A DNA stretch of 64,000 nucleotides from Pseudomonas marginalis (GCF_900105325.1 NZ_FNSU01000003.1:3100001-3164000), one strand, 5' to 3'; positions 43,962 to 53,389 are shown, counted from the stretch's first letter. The notes: generated from the letters alone by a model not told the origin. Made by a program: numbers and translations.

Positions 43962-44693
43962 TTATTTGGCACCCAGCGCCAGTTTGGCAACTTGTGGTGC
44001 CGGCTGGTAGCCCGGAATCACCTGGCCGTCAGCCAAAACGATGGCCGGTGTACCGTTGACGCCGATGGACTGGCCCAGGGCAAATTGCTTCGACACCGGG
44101 TTGGCGCACTTGGCGGCCTTGATTTCCTTGCCATCGACCATCTTGTCCATGGCCGCTTTCTTGTCGGCCGAGCACCATACGGCCTGCAACTGCTCGTCGC
44201 CTGGCGAACCCAGGCCCTGGCGCGGGAACGCTACGTAGCGGACTTCCACACCCAGCTTGTTCAGCGCAGGCACTTCGGCATGCAACTTGTGGCAGTACGG
44301 GCAGGTGGTGTCGGTGAACACGGTGATATGGGTCTTGGTCTCGCCGATAGCCGGGTAAACCACGGTTTCAGCCACCGGGATGCCGTTGATCAGCTTGGAC
44401 ACGCCCAGGCGCTCGGCTTTCTCGGTCAGGTTGACCGGCTTGCCGTCCTTGAGCTGGAACAGGTAGCCCTGGACGATGTACTGACCGTCTGCACTGGCGT
44501 ACAGCACGCGGCTGCCCTTGAGCTTGACTTCATACAGGCCGGCCATGGGGCTGGCACTGATGCTTTCGATCGGGGTGTCGAGTTGCAGGTTGGCCAGGCT
44601 CTTGCGGATGGTCTGCTCGGCAGCGTCATCGGCGACGGCAAAGGTGGAAACCAACGCAATGGCTGCGGCGGCAATAATCTGGGTCAAGCGCAT
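43962..44693 (-). CDS. dsbC: Thiol:disulfide interchange protein DsbC
   Basis: This 243-residue periplasmic protein has a signal peptide (MRLTQIIAAAAIALVSTFAVA), an N-terminal dimerisation domain (SLANLQLDTPIESISASPMAG) and a thioredoxin domain with the CPYC active site in FTDTTCPYCHKLH. The later cysteine pair lies in AVWCSADKK and AAKCANPV. It isomerises wrongly formed disulfides. The ATG at 44693, with AGGAG just upstream, is chosen over a long in-frame extension that reads into xerD. It sits between xerD and hom. Confidence 0.95.
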   Translation of the reverse strand: MRLTQIIAAAAIALVSTFAVADDAAEQTIRKSLANLQLDTPIESISASPMAGLYEVKLKGSRVLYASADGQYIVQGYLFQLKDGKPVNLTEKAERLGVSKLINGIPVAETVVYPAIGETKTHITVFTDTTCPYCHKLHAEVPALNKLGVEVRYVAFPRQGLGSPGDEQLQAVWCSADKKAAMDKMVDGKEIKAAKCANPVSKQFALGQSIGVNGTPAIVLADGQVIPGYQPAPQVAKLALGAK

Positions 44694-44835
44694 GGAAACT
44701 CCTGAAGGCAGATGCAGGGACGGGTGCAGGCGCGCCAATACGGAAACACGGGTGCGGGCGGTCCCCTTTGCTAACCGGCAAAGCCTACCACAGTTGGGCC
44801 GCAGGGCAGCCCGTGGAGGAATAAATTGGCGCTTT

Positions 44836-45732
44836 TCAGCCTCGCGGGTGGTGCTTGGCATGCATATCCTGCAAGCGCGCACGCGCCACATGGGTGTAGA
44901 TCTGGGTGGTGGATAAGTCGCTGTGCCCGAGCAGCATTTGCACCACGCGCAAATCCGCACCGTGGTTGAGCAAATGGGTGGCGAATGCATGGCGCAAAGT
45001 GTGGGGCGACAGGCTCTTGCCGATCCCCGCGACCTTGGCCTGGTGTTTGATGCGATGCCAGAACGTCTGGCGGGTCATCTGTTCGCCGCGTTGGCTGGGA
45101 AACAGCACATCGCTGGGCCGCCCGCCAAGCAGCTCGCTACGGGCATCGCGCATGTAGCGCTCGACCCACATAATCGCTTCCTCCCCCATCGGCACCAGCC
45201 GCTCCTTGCTGCCCTTGCCCATTACCCGCAGCACCCCCTGGCGCAGATTGACTTGCTCCAGAGTCAGGCTGATCAGCTCCGTGACCCGCAGGCCACAGGC
45301 ATACAACACTTCCAGCATGGCGCGGTCACGCTGGCCGATGGCTTCGCTGAGGTCGGGCGCAGCGAGCAAGGCATCGACGTCGGCTTCCGACAGGGATTTG
45401 GGCAAGGGCCTGCCCAGTTGCGGCATATCGATTTGCAGGGTCGGATCGAGGGTAATCAGTTTCTCCCTGAGCAAATAGCGATAAAAGCCACGCACACCGG
45501 AGAGAAATCGTGCAGTGGAACGGGGTTTGTAGTTCTGCTCCAGACGCCAGGCCAGGTGATCGAGGATCAGCTCGCGGCCGGCATTGATCAGTTCCAGGTG
45601 TTTCTCCTGCAGCCAGCCGTTGAACAGCGCCAGGTCGCTGCGGTAGGCCTGGCGGGTGTTATCTGACAGGCCTTTTTCCAGCCATAGGGCATCGAGGAAA
45701 CGGTCGATCAGGGGGTGGTCGATGGCGGGCAT
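44836..45732 (-). CDS. xerD: Site-specific tyrosine recombinase XerD
   Basis: This 298-residue protein equals E. coli XerD in length. Its catalytic set is visible: Arg149 in CGLRVTEL, Lys173 in GKGSKER, His244 and Arg247 in SPHTLRHAFATHLLNHG, His270 in LLGHSDLSTTQIYTH, and nucleophile Tyr279. With XerC it resolves chromosome dimers at dif under FtsK control. It is a housekeeping recombinase, not a phage or integron integrase, since its neighbours are the conserved dsbC-hom-thrC genes. Confidence 0.96.
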   Translation of the reverse strand: MPAIDHPLIDRFLDALWLEKGLSDNTRQAYRSDLALFNGWLQEKHLELINAGRELILDHLAWRLEQNYKPRSTARFLSGVRGFYRYLLREKLITLDPTLQIDMPQLGRPLPKSLSEADVDALLAAPDLSEAIGQRDRAMLEVLYACGLRVTELISLTLEQVNLRQGVLRVMGKGSKERLVPMGEEAIMWVERYMRDARSELLGGRPSDVLFPSQRGEQMTRQTFWHRIKHQAKVAGIGKSLSPHTLRHAFATHLLNHGADLRVVQMLLGHSDLSTTQIYTHVARARLQDMHAKHHPRG

Positions 45733-45797
45733 AGGGACTCGAACAGAAAAATGGCGGAATCAGGTAGATCCTATCCCGGACCTCAAATCGCGGGCAC

Positions 45798-45826
45798 AAA
45801 AAAGCAGCCCGTAGGCTGCTTTTTTC
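45798..45826. terminator. Terminator of the rpsP-rimM-trmD-rplS operon
   Basis: AAAAAAGCAGCC-CGTA-GGCTGCTTTTTT is a strong hairpin with T-runs on both strands, 19 bases after the rplS stop. Confidence 0.92.
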
Positions 45827-45844
45827 TGCATCGGGAAGCTGGAC

Positions 45845-46195
45845 TTAAGCCAGTTTTTCCTTGATGCGAGCTGCTTTACCGGACAGGTCACGCAGGTAGT
45901 ACAGCTTGGCTTTACGTACGTCACCGCGACGCTTGACGGCCATGCTGTCGATTTGCGGGCTGTAGGTCTGGAAAGTACGCTCTACGCCAACACCGTTGGA
46001 GATTTTACGAACAGTGAAAGCACTGTTCACACCACGGTTACGCTTGGCGATTACCACGCCTTCGAACGCTTGCAGACGCGAACGGTCGCCTTCCTTCACT
46101 TTCACCTGGACGACAATAGTGTCGCCCGGGGCAAAGGTAGGGATCTCTTTGGTCATCTGCTCTGCTTCGAGTGCAAGGATGATTTTGTTAGTCAT
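45845..46195 (-). CDS. rplS: Ribosomal protein bL19
   Basis: This 116-residue 50S protein matches bL19: [57 protein letters not shown] and the [24 protein letters not shown] C-terminus (here [10 protein letters not shown]). It sits at the 30S-50S interface. It is the last gene of the rpsP-rimM-trmD-rplS operon and is followed by a strong terminator. Confidence 0.98.
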
Positions 46196-46240
46196 GCTGT
46201 GCTCCTAAGGTAAGTCAATGGACCTACCATCGATACGTTG

Positions 46241-46993
46241 TTAACTATCGTCCCGCGCGAGGATGTATTCCTCGAGCAGCTTCTTCTCTTCTCCAGAAAG
46301 CGAGCGGCTTTCCAGAAGATCGGCGCGTCGTTCATAGGTCCGACCAAGGGACTGCTGTAAACGCCAACGCCGGATGTGTGCGTGATTGCCACTTAGCAAT
46401 ACGTCGGGAACACGCTGATCCGCATACACCTCCGGTCGGGTGTAGTGCGGGCAATCCAGCAAACCATCCGTGAAGGAATCTTCCTCCGCGGAGTCCGCAT
46501 GCCCTAAAGCTCCAGGCAGCAGTCGTGTAACCGCATCTATCAGGACCATCGCCGGCAGCTCGCCGCCAGACAGGACATAGTCCCCAATCGACCACTCTTC
46601 ATCGACATGAGCCTCAATAAAGCGCTCGTCAATGCCTTCATAGCGACCGGCAATCAGGATTAATGCTTCCTCATTCGCCATGTCGCGTACCGCAGCCTGT
46701 TTCAGCTGACGGCCTTGAGGGGACAGGTAAATCACCTTCGCCTTCTCCCCGGCAGCAGCCTTGGCCTCAACCAATGCATCTTCCAAGGGCTTGATCTTCA
46801 TCACCATGCCCGGGCCACCGCCAAATGGGCGATCGTCCACAGTGTGATGTCGATCCGTCGTGTAGTCTCGCGGGTTCCAACAGGTGAGCTGCAACAGCCC
46901 CTGTTTCACCGCCCGACTGGTGATGCCGTACTCGCTGATGGCGGAGAACATCTCGGGAAACAAACTGATCACTTCAATGCGCAAATTAGCCAC
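46241..46993 (-). CDS. trmD: tRNA (guanine-37-N1)-methyltransferase
   Basis: This 250-residue SPOUT-family enzyme starts, from the preferred GTG at 46993, MANLRIEVISLFPEMF. It holds DDRPFGGGPGMVMK near residue 50 and the knot region LIAGRYEGIDERF and SIGDYVLSGGELPAMVLIDAV with the SAM-binding loop. It methylates G37 of tRNAs reading CNN codons and prevents +1 frameshifts. The GTG begins 2 bases after the rimM stop. An ATG at 47014, overlapping rimM with AAGGTGG ahead, is a real alternative that would add 7 residues. Confidence 0.95.
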   Translation of the reverse strand: MANLRIEVISLFPEMFSAISEYGITSRAVKQGLLQLTCWNPRDYTTDRHHTVDDRPFGGGPGMVMKIKPLEDALVEAKAAAGEKAKVIYLSPQGRQLKQAAVRDMANEEALILIAGRYEGIDERFIEAHVDEEWSIGDYVLSGGELPAMVLIDAVTRLLPGALGHADSAEEDSFTDGLLDCPHYTRPEVYADQRVPDVLLSGNHAHIRRWRLQQSLGRTYERRADLLESRSLSGEEKKLLEEYILARDDS

Positions 46994-46995
46994 GC

Positions 46996-47532
46996 TTAGA
47001 AGTCCGCGTCCCATTCCACCTTCATCTCGCCCGCCGCCAGGTCGACAGCCAACACGCATTGCTCGGTATAGGGCAACAGGCGTTCGCGATCATCCAGGCT
47101 GCCAGCGCAAGGCTTGACCACCATTACATCATTGGCGCCGGTTTCCAGAAGATGATCGATTTTCCCGAACAATTGCCCGAGTTGATCAATAACCTTCAGA
47201 CCTTCCAACTGGTACCAGTAGTACTCGCCGTCGGTCAATTCAGGGAACAGGTTGCGCGGCACGCAGATCTCATAACCGGCCAGAAGACGAGCTTCTTCAC
47301 GATCATCAAGACCCTTGAGCTTTGCGACCAGGAACTTATCGCTCCCGCGTCCACTGACCAGCTCGACCTGTTTCACACTACCTTCGCGCTTGAGCGTCCA
47401 GGTCTTGTACTGCAACAGGTTTTCAGTCGGATCAGTAAAGGAATACACCTTCACTTCGCCGCGAACGCCATGAACAGAATAAATCTTGCCGATAACGATC
47501 AAATCATCAGCAACAGTTGGCGTCGCGTTCAT
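46996..47532 (-). CDS. rimM: Ribosome maturation factor RimM
   Basis: This 178-residue protein has the N-terminal RimM barrel (LIVIGKIYSVHGVRGEVKVYSFTDP) and the C-terminal PRC-like barrel (ELTDGEYYWYQLEGLKVI, then GANDVMVVKP). It binds ribosomal protein uS19 and helps form the 30S head. It lies 5 bases after rpsP and 2 bases before the chosen trmD start, in the standard operon. Confidence 0.96.
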   Translation of the reverse strand: MNATPTVADDLIVIGKIYSVHGVRGEVKVYSFTDPTENLLQYKTWTLKREGSVKQVELVSGRGSDKFLVAKLKGLDDREEARLLAGYEICVPRNLFPELTDGEYYWYQLEGLKVIDQLGQLFGKIDHLLETGANDVMVVKPCAGSLDDRERLLPYTEQCVLAVDLAAGEMKVEWDADF

Positions 47533-47537
47533 ATTGC

Positions 47538-47789
47538 TCAGGCTGCGGCCTTAGCCGAGTCCTTCAACAACTTGGCAACACGCTCAGACGGTTGTGCACC
47601 AACGCTCAGCCAGTAGGCTACGCGCTCTTGGTTCACGGACAGGCGGACTTCTTGACCACGAGCGATCGGGTTGAAGAAACCTACTTGTTCCTTGTGAGAG
47701 CCGTCACGTGGGTTGCGGCTGTCAGTTACGGTCAAGTGGTAAAACGGGCGCTTTTTGGAGCCGCCAAGGGCAAGACGGATTGTTAGCAT
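47538..47789 (-). CDS. rpsP: Ribosomal protein bS16
   Basis: This 83-residue 30S protein starts MLTIRLALGGSKKRPFYHLTVTDSR and has the IARGQEVRLSVNQERVAYWLSVGAQPSERV core of bS16. It stabilises the 16S rRNA central and 5' domains. It is the first gene of the operon, with a likely promoter at 47862-47889. Confidence 0.97.
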   Translation of the reverse strand: MLTIRLALGGSKKRPFYHLTVTDSRNPRDGSHKEQVGFFNPIARGQEVRLSVNQERVAYWLSVGAQPSERVAKLLKDSAKAAA

Positions 47790-47861
47790 GTGAACATCGT
47801 TCCTGTAGTCGGTGCTGCAAATCTAAATGCACAGCGGGCATAGGTGCCCGAAAGGCCGCAT

Positions 47862-47889
47862 ATTCTAAGGAATATCCGGACTTTTGCAA
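47862..47889 (-). promoter_or_regulatory. Probable sigma-70 promoter of the rpsP operon
   Basis: On the minus strand, TTGCAA and TAGAAT are separated by 16 bases, about 75 bases before rpsP. The remaining part of the region to 48039 contains hairpins (CCCGCCAACGGCGGG and GAGCAGGAGTGAACTCCCGCTC) that may end the ffh transcript. Confidence 0.65.
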
Positions 47890-48039
47890 ATGTCTTTTTC
47901 TGGCGCCTATCAGCGGGCCATTCAGATCTGCTAGAGAGCCGTCGGTTAAAACGGCAGGTCAGCCCCCGCCAACGGCGGGTTTGCTGGAGATCCCACATCC
48001 CTGTGGGTCGGAGCAGGAGTGAACTCCCGCTCGAATACT

Positions 48040-49416
48040 TTACATTTTCGGCATGCCGCCGCCGGGCAACATACCGCCCATGCCGCGCATCATCTTGGCC
48101 ATTCCGCCCTTGGCGGAGAATTTCTTCATCATCTTCTGCATCTGCTTGTGCTGCTTGATCAAGCGCCCGATGTCCTGCACCTGGGTGCCGGAACCCATGG
48201 CGATCCGACGCTTGCGCGAACCGCTGATCAGCTCAGGGTCGCGGCGCTCGGCCGGGGTCATGGAGTTGATGATGGCTTCCATCTGCTTGAACTGCTTCTC
48301 TGCCGCGCCCTGGGCATTGCCCATTTGCGCCAGGTTCACACCGCCGATGTTCGGCAGCTTGTCCATCAGGCCGCCAAGGCCGCCCATGCTCTTCATTTGT
48401 TGCAGTTGGTCGCGGAAGTCTTCGAGGTCGAAGCCCTTGCCCTTCTTCAACTTTTTAGCAAGCTTATCGGCTTTGTCCTTGTCGAGCGTCGCTTCGGCCT
48501 GTTCGATCAGGCTGAGCACGTCACCCATGCCGAGGATACGCGAGGCGATACGCTCAGGGTGGAACGGTTCGAGCGCTTCGCTCTTCTCGCCCATACCGAT
48601 GAACTTGATCGGCTTGCCGGTGATGGCACGCACCGACAGCGCGGCACCGCCACGGGCGTCGCCGTCGACCTTGGTGAGGATCACGCCGGTCAGCGGCAGC
48701 GCGTCGCCGAAGGCCTTGGCGGTATTGGCCGCATCCTGGCCGGTCATGGCGTCGACCACGAAAAGCGTCTCGACCGGGTTGATCGCGGCATGCAGCGCCT
48801 TGATCTCGCCCATCATCTCTTCATCGATGTGCAGGCGACCGGCGGTATCGACGATGACCACGTCGATGAACTTGAGCCTTGCTTCTTTAATAGCGGCGTT
48901 GGCGATGTCGACCGGCTTCTGGCTCAGGTCGGACGGGAAGAAGGTCACGCCCACTTCGCCCGCGAGCATTTCCAGCTGCTTGATGGCCGCCGGACGGTAC
49001 ACGTCGGCCGATACCACCATCACGGACTTCTTCTTGCGCTCTTTAAGGAAGCGCGCCAGCTTGCCGGCGGTGGTGGTCTTGCCCGCACCTTGCAGGCCGG
49101 CCATCAACACGACGGCCGGTGGCACGGCACTGAGGTTCAAATCTTCGTTGGCCGCACCCATCAGGCTTTCGAGTTCGGCCTGGACGATCTTCACAAAGGC
49201 CTGGCCCGGCGTCAGGCTGCGGGACACTTCAGTGCCCACTGCGCGCTCTTTGACCGAGTTGACGAAGTCCTTCACCACTGGCAAGGCCACGTCGGCTTCC
49301 AGCAACGCCATGCGCACTTCGCGCAGGGTGTCTTTAATATTGTCCTCGGTCAGCTTGGCCTTGCCGGTTACATGGCGCAGCGTCTGCGAGAGACGGTCAG
49401 TCAAGTTTTCAAACAT
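48040..49416 (-). CDS. ffh: Signal recognition particle protein Ffh (SRP54)
   Basis: This 458-residue GTPase has an N domain, then the G domain with P-loop GLQGAGKTTTAGKLA (near residue 105), VDTAGRLHIDEEMM and LTKVDGDARGGAALS. The methionine-rich M domain ends MMRGMGGMLPGGGMPKM. It binds signal sequences and 4.5S RNA and delivers ribosomes to FtsY. It is transcribed divergently from the CcsA-like gene, the same arrangement as ffh-ypjD in E. coli. Confidence 0.97.
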   Translation of the reverse strand: MFENLTDRLSQTLRHVTGKAKLTEDNIKDTLREVRMALLEADVALPVVKDFVNSVKERAVGTEVSRSLTPGQAFVKIVQAELESLMGAANEDLNLSAVPPAVVLMAGLQGAGKTTTAGKLARFLKERKKKSVMVVSADVYRPAAIKQLEMLAGEVGVTFFPSDLSQKPVDIANAAIKEARLKFIDVVIVDTAGRLHIDEEMMGEIKALHAAINPVETLFVVDAMTGQDAANTAKAFGDALPLTGVILTKVDGDARGGAALSVRAITGKPIKFIGMGEKSEALEPFHPERIASRILGMGDVLSLIEQAEATLDKDKADKLAKKLKKGKGFDLEDFRDQLQQMKSMGGLGGLMDKLPNIGGVNLAQMGNAQGAAEKQFKQMEAIINSMTPAERRDPELISGSRKRRIAMGSGTQVQDIGRLIKQHKQMQKMMKKFSAKGGMAKMMRGMGGMLPGGGMPKM

Positions 49417-49634
49417 GCGCGATCCTTTCAGGCCCTAATCATCGAAATGCATTGGTAGACCGAGGTAATGGCAGCCCAGGCTGTGGTAAATCGCTATTAA
49501 ACACAGCGCTCGACGAGCCTGCGGCGTGGGCAGATCGCGGATTATAGCGAAGACTGCGTCCATGCACACCCGCTGTCTGGTCCGGGAGTCTTTCGTGGAA
49601 CGCAGGTGTATGCCAAACTCAGCGCCTTTCGGGC

Positions 49635-50462
49635 TTGTCTATCAGGATTTATGGTCCCTTGTCACCCAGTTTGCTACCCAGCCTCGCCGCCGCACTCCTT
49701 TATGCCGCTGCGACCCTCTATCAGGGCACTCGTCTTGCCCAAGGCACCAAGGCGGACAAACGCCTGCTGGTCGGCCTGGGCGTCCTCGCCCTGCTGGCCC
49801 ACACCGCGAGCCTGTTCACCCACCTGATGACCCCGGTTGGCCTGGGCCTGGACTTTTTCAGCGCCGCCAGCCTGATCGCTGCAGCAGTCATCGCGCTGAC
49901 ATTGCTGGCCTGCTACCGGATCCCCGTCGAGAACCTGCTGGTCCTGCTCTTTCCCCTGGGCGTGCTGACGGTGCTGCTGGCGCAGTTCGCCCCCACCGGC
50001 ACCGTACAGGTGATTGACGAAGAGCCCGGCATCCTCGCGCATATCCTGTTGTCGATCCTGGCCTATGGCATGTTCACCATCGCGGTGTTCCAGGCCCTGC
50101 TCCTGCTGTTGCAGGACCACCAACTCAAGCACAAGCACCCTTCCGGCCTGATCAAGAACTTCCCACCGCTGCAAACCATGGAAAGCCTGCTGTTCGGTTT
50201 CCTGTGGGCCGGCTGGACCCTGCTTTCGCTGTCGCTGATCTCCGGCTGGCTGTTCGTCGAAAACCTGTTTGCCCAGCACCTGGTGCACAAGACCCTGCTG
50301 GCCTGCCTGGCCTGGATCGTGTTCAGCGTGCTGCTGTGGGGCCGCAACCGCCTCGGCTGGCGCGGGCATAAAGCGATCCGCTGGACCCTGGCCGGTTTCT
50401 GCCTGCTGATGCTGGCCTATTTCGGCAGCAAGCTGGTTCGCGAATACATCCTGCATATCTGA
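49635..50462 (+). CDS. CcsA-family membrane protein (YpjD-like)
   Basis: This 275-residue inner-membrane protein has about eight hydrophobic helices and the cytochrome-c-assembly domain pattern (GILAHILLSILAYGMFTIAVFQALLLLLQ, FLWAGWTLLSLSLISGW), with several membrane-side histidines. CcsA-like proteins handle heme; YpjD itself has no proven role. It pairs with the CNNM/CBS gene 12 bases downstream, as ypjD-yfjD do beside ffh in E. coli. There is no in-frame ATG near the expected start: TTG at 49635 or TTG at 49659 must be used, and AGGA before the latter makes it a serious alternative. Confidence 0.85.
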   Translation: MSIRIYGPLSPSLLPSLAAALLYAAATLYQGTRLAQGTKADKRLLVGLGVLALLAHTASLFTHLMTPVGLGLDFFSAASLIAAAVIALTLLACYRIPVENLLVLLFPLGVLTVLLAQFAPTGTVQVIDEEPGILAHILLSILAYGMFTIAVFQALLLLLQDHQLKHKHPSGLIKNFPPLQTMESLLFGFLWAGWTLLSLSLISGWLFVENLFAQHLVHKTLLACLAWIVFSVLLWGRNRLGWRGHKAIRWTLAGFCLLMLAYFGSKLVREYILHI

Positions 50463-50474
50463 CGGGCAGCAATC

Positions 50475-51713
50475 ATGGACAACTTGCCCCTGGGGCCGAT
50501 GCTCGCGGTAATCGCCTTGCTGGTGTTATGGGCCGGGCTGTTTACCGCCATCGAAGCCGCACAACAGCACCTGCTGGCCCTGCGCCCCGGCACTCGCCAG
50601 GGAGACAAAGCGGCCGCCCGCCTGAATTTCCCGCGTCACAGCCTGATCCTGTGCAACAGCCTGTGTCGCGCCGCCGTGGTGATTCTCTGCACCCTGCTGG
50701 CGATCTATGCTTGGGCACAGAACGGCCCTTGGCTCGGCTGGCTGATGTCCTGTGCACTCCTGCTGGTGCTGGCCGACTACCTGCCGCGCGCCCTGGCCAC
50801 CCGTTATCCGCAAGCGATCCTGGGCTTTGGCAATACGCTGCTGGGCGTACCGCTGAAAATCCTCTATCCCCTGGCCTGGCTGCTCAACGGCATCAGCCTG
50901 CTGTTATTGCGCCCGTTTGCGCGCAAATCCGGGGTGGTTAAAAAGAGCGATGAACCGCTACCCGACCACGATGACGAACCCGAGCCTGATGCCGACGCCG
51001 ACCGCACCCCCGGCATGCCTGGCATCCACGCGCTGGACAACATCACGGTCAATGACATCCTGGTGCCACGCAGTGAAGTGGACGGCATCAACCTCGACGA
51101 CTCGATTGAAGACATCATCGAACAACTGCGCACCTCCCCGCGCACCCGCCTGCCGGTGTTCCACAGTGATATCAACCAGGTCCAGGCCGTGCTCAATACC
51201 CGCCAGGTCCAGCACCTGCTGCCCGATGCCAGCCTGACCAAGGACGCATTGCTCGCCGCCTGCCACGAACCCTACTTCGTCCCGGAAAGCACCCCACTGC
51301 AACTGCAACTGCTGAACTTCCACAAACAGCAGCGGCGCCTGGGCATGGTCGTGGATGAGTACGGCGAAGTGCTGGGCATCGTCACCCTGGAAGACATCCT
51401 CGAAGAAATCGTCGGTGAATTCGAAAGTGAGCAAAGCACCGACAACCCGCACATCGAAGCCCAGACGGACGGCCGCTACATCATTGATGGCGCCGCCTCG
51501 ATCCGCGAACTGAACAAGAGCCTGGGCTGGCACCTGCCCAGCGACGGCCCAAAGACCCTCAACGGCCTGGTGACCGAAGCGCTGGAAACCATTCCGGATT
51601 GCGCGGTGTGCCTTAAGATCGGGCGCTATCGCCTGGAAATCCTCGAGACCGAAGACAACCGCGTAGCGAAAGTGCTGATCTGGCACACCAGCCGAGTGCC
51701 TGTCGCCGCGTAG
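50475..51713 (+). CDS. CNNM/CBS-domain membrane protein (HlyC/CorC family, YfjD-like)
   Basis: This 412-residue protein has a CNNM (DUF21) membrane domain of four helices (to about residue 155), a pair of CBS domains (NDILVPRSEVDGINLDDSIEDI to ...RRLGMVVDEYGEVLGIVTLEDILEEIVGE) and a C-terminal CorC/HlyC domain. Such proteins are linked to Mg2+/Co2+ efflux or magnesium homeostasis. An acidic stretch between membrane and CBS parts (DEPLPDHDDEPEPDADADR) is prominent. It is co-directional with the CcsA-like gene 12 bases upstream. Confidence 0.9.
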   Translation: MDNLPLGPMLAVIALLVLWAGLFTAIEAAQQHLLALRPGTRQGDKAAARLNFPRHSLILCNSLCRAAVVILCTLLAIYAWAQNGPWLGWLMSCALLLVLADYLPRALATRYPQAILGFGNTLLGVPLKILYPLAWLLNGISLLLLRPFARKSGVVKKSDEPLPDHDDEPEPDADADRTPGMPGIHALDNITVNDILVPRSEVDGINLDDSIEDIIEQLRTSPRTRLPVFHSDINQVQAVLNTRQVQHLLPDASLTKDALLAACHEPYFVPESTPLQLQLLNFHKQQRRLGMVVDEYGEVLGIVTLEDILEEIVGEFESEQSTDNPHIEAQTDGRYIIDGAASIRELNKSLGWHLPSDGPKTLNGLVTEALETIPDCAVCLKIGRYRLEILETEDNRVAKVLIWHTSRVPVAA

Positions 51714-51737
51714 CTCTCCTGACAAACCAAAATCCAA

Positions 51738-51832
51738 TGTGGGAGGGGGCTTGCTCCCGATAGCGGTGTGCCATTCACTGCATTCGGGGACTGACCCACT
51801 GCCATCGGGAGCAAGCCCCCTCCCACATTTGG
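51738..51832. repeat. REPIN
   Basis: An inverted pair of full REP cores (GTGGGAGGGGGCTTGCTCCC and reverse) lies in the 357-base gap before the MHS transporter gene. Beyond it the gap holds only a likely promoter and leader. Confidence 0.88.
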
Positions 51833-51852
51833 ATTTGCAGCGTGTCAGCCCC

Positions 51853-51882
51853 TTGTTGGATCCACACACCCCTTCCTATAAT
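51853..51882 (+). promoter_or_regulatory. Possible sigma-70 promoter of the MHS transporter gene
   Basis: TTGTTG, an 18-base spacer and a perfect TATAAT (51877-51882). It would give a long leader of about 180 bases, in which I see no known riboswitch. Confidence 0.5.
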
Positions 51883-52070
51883 CCCTGCGGCTTACCCAAG
51901 CCCCGCCCGACCGCGTGCTACCCGCACTCCGCGCGTCCAGGCTCCGCTGCATCGTGTCTGACCGGTGTTCGCTCCCATCCCGAGCCGCCCCGCGCACTAC
52001 CCTGATCCAAGGGGGTTCGACCCAATAATAATCCGCGTCCAAACGCGCAACGACTGTCAGGGATAACTCA

Positions 52071-53381
52071 ATGAGCACCACCTATAACGAGGCTGCGACC
52101 GCCGCCCCGACCAACTCGACTGCACGAGTCGCCACCGCGAGCATCGTCGGCACCGCCATCGAGTTCTACGACTTCTATATTTACGCCACCGCCGCAGCCC
52201 TGGTGATCGGCCCGGTGTTCTTCCCGCAGACCTCCGGCACTGCGCAGATGCTGGCGTCATTCCTGACCTTTGGCATCGCCTTTATCGCGCGTCCGCTGGG
52301 CTCGGCATTGTTTGGCCACTTTGGCGACCGTATCGGCCGAAAATCCACGCTGGTGGCCTCGTTGCTGCTAATGGGCGTGTGCACCACGCTGATCGGTTTG
52401 CTGCCCGGCTATGACAGCATCGGGGCCTGGGCGCCGATCCTGTTGTGCGTGCTGCGTTTCGGCCAGGGCCTTGGGTTGGGCGGGGAATGGGGCGGCGCCG
52501 CCTTGCTGGCCACCGAGAACGCGCCCAAAGGCAAACGCGCCTGGTTCGGCATGTTTCCGCAACTGGGCCCCTCCATCGGGTTCCTGGCCGCCAACGGCCT
52601 GTTCCTGATCCTGGCCATGAGCCTCAACGACGAGCAGTTCCGCAGTTGGGGCTGGCGTATTCCGTTCATCCTCAGCGCGGCGCTGGTGATGGTCGGCCTG
52701 TATGCACGCTTGAAACTGCACGAAACTCCGGTGTTCGCCAACGCCGTGGCCAAGGAAAAGCCGGTGAAAGTGCCGCTGGTGGAGTTATTCAGCCAGCATT
52801 GGCTGCCGGTGCTGCTGGGCGCCGCGTCGATGGTGGTGTGCTACGCGCTGTTTTACATCACCACTGCGTTTTCCCTGAGCTACGGCGTGTCGACCTTGGG
52901 CTACAGCCGCGAGACATTCCTTGGGCTGCTGTGCTTTGCCGTATTGTTCATGGGCCTTGCCACGCCTTTGGCCGCCTTGGCCAGTGATCGCTACGGACGC
53001 AGGCCGGTGCTGATCGTCGGCGCAATCCTGGCGATCCTGTCCGGCTTCACCATGGAGCCCCTGCTGACCCACGGTTCGACCTGGGCCGTGGCATTGTTCC
53101 TGGCGCTGGAGCTGTTCCTGATGGGCGTAACCTTCGCGCCGATGGGCGCCATGCTGCCGGAACTGTTCCCGACCCGCGTGCGTTATACCGGTGCTTCGGC
53201 AGCGTATAACCTGGGTGGGATTGTGGGCGCTTCGGCTGCACCGTTCTTCGCGACCAAGCTGGTGGCGATGGGTGGGCTGAGTTATGTCGGTGGGTATGTG
53301 TCGGCGGCAGCGTTGCTCAGCTTGATTGCTGTGCTGTGCCTGAAAGAGACGCGGGATAACGATTTGAACAAGGTCGTCTGA
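52071..53381 (+). CDS. MFS transporter, metabolite:H+ symporter (MHS) family
   Basis: This 436-residue inner-membrane transporter has 12 predicted helices. MHS features are the N-terminal TAIEFYDFYIYATAAALV, the first cytoplasmic loop GHFGDRIGRKSTLV, the R-G-rich GLGLGGEWGGAALLATENAP, and the repeat loop ALASDRYGRRPVLI. The family includes ShiA, ProP and KgtP and moves organic acids or osmolytes with protons; the substrate here is unknown. A serine/threonine-rich N-terminus precedes the first helix. The gene stands alone after a REPIN. Confidence 0.9.
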   Translation: MSTTYNEAATAAPTNSTARVATASIVGTAIEFYDFYIYATAAALVIGPVFFPQTSGTAQMLASFLTFGIAFIARPLGSALFGHFGDRIGRKSTLVASLLLMGVCTTLIGLLPGYDSIGAWAPILLCVLRFGQGLGLGGEWGGAALLATENAPKGKRAWFGMFPQLGPSIGFLAANGLFLILAMSLNDEQFRSWGWRIPFILSAALVMVGLYARLKLHETPVFANAVAKEKPVKVPLVELFSQHWLPVLLGAASMVVCYALFYITTAFSLSYGVSTLGYSRETFLGLLCFAVLFMGLATPLAALASDRYGRRPVLIVGAILAILSGFTMEPLLTHGSTWAVALFLALELFLMGVTFAPMGAMLPELFPTRVRYTGASAAYNLGGIVGASAAPFFATKLVAMGGLSYVGGYVSAAALLSLIAVLCLKETRDNDLNKVV

Positions 53382-53389
53382 TAAACAGC

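Noticed and set aside
44694..44990. N-terminal extension of dsbC into xerD
   Set aside because: The extension has no domain, overlaps the xerD coding end, and the ATG at 44693 has a proper ribosome-binding site and signal peptide.
44836..45732. Tyrosine recombinase as evidence of an integrated element
   Set aside because: Length, catalytic residues and the xerD-dsbC-hom-thrC order identify the chromosomal XerD.
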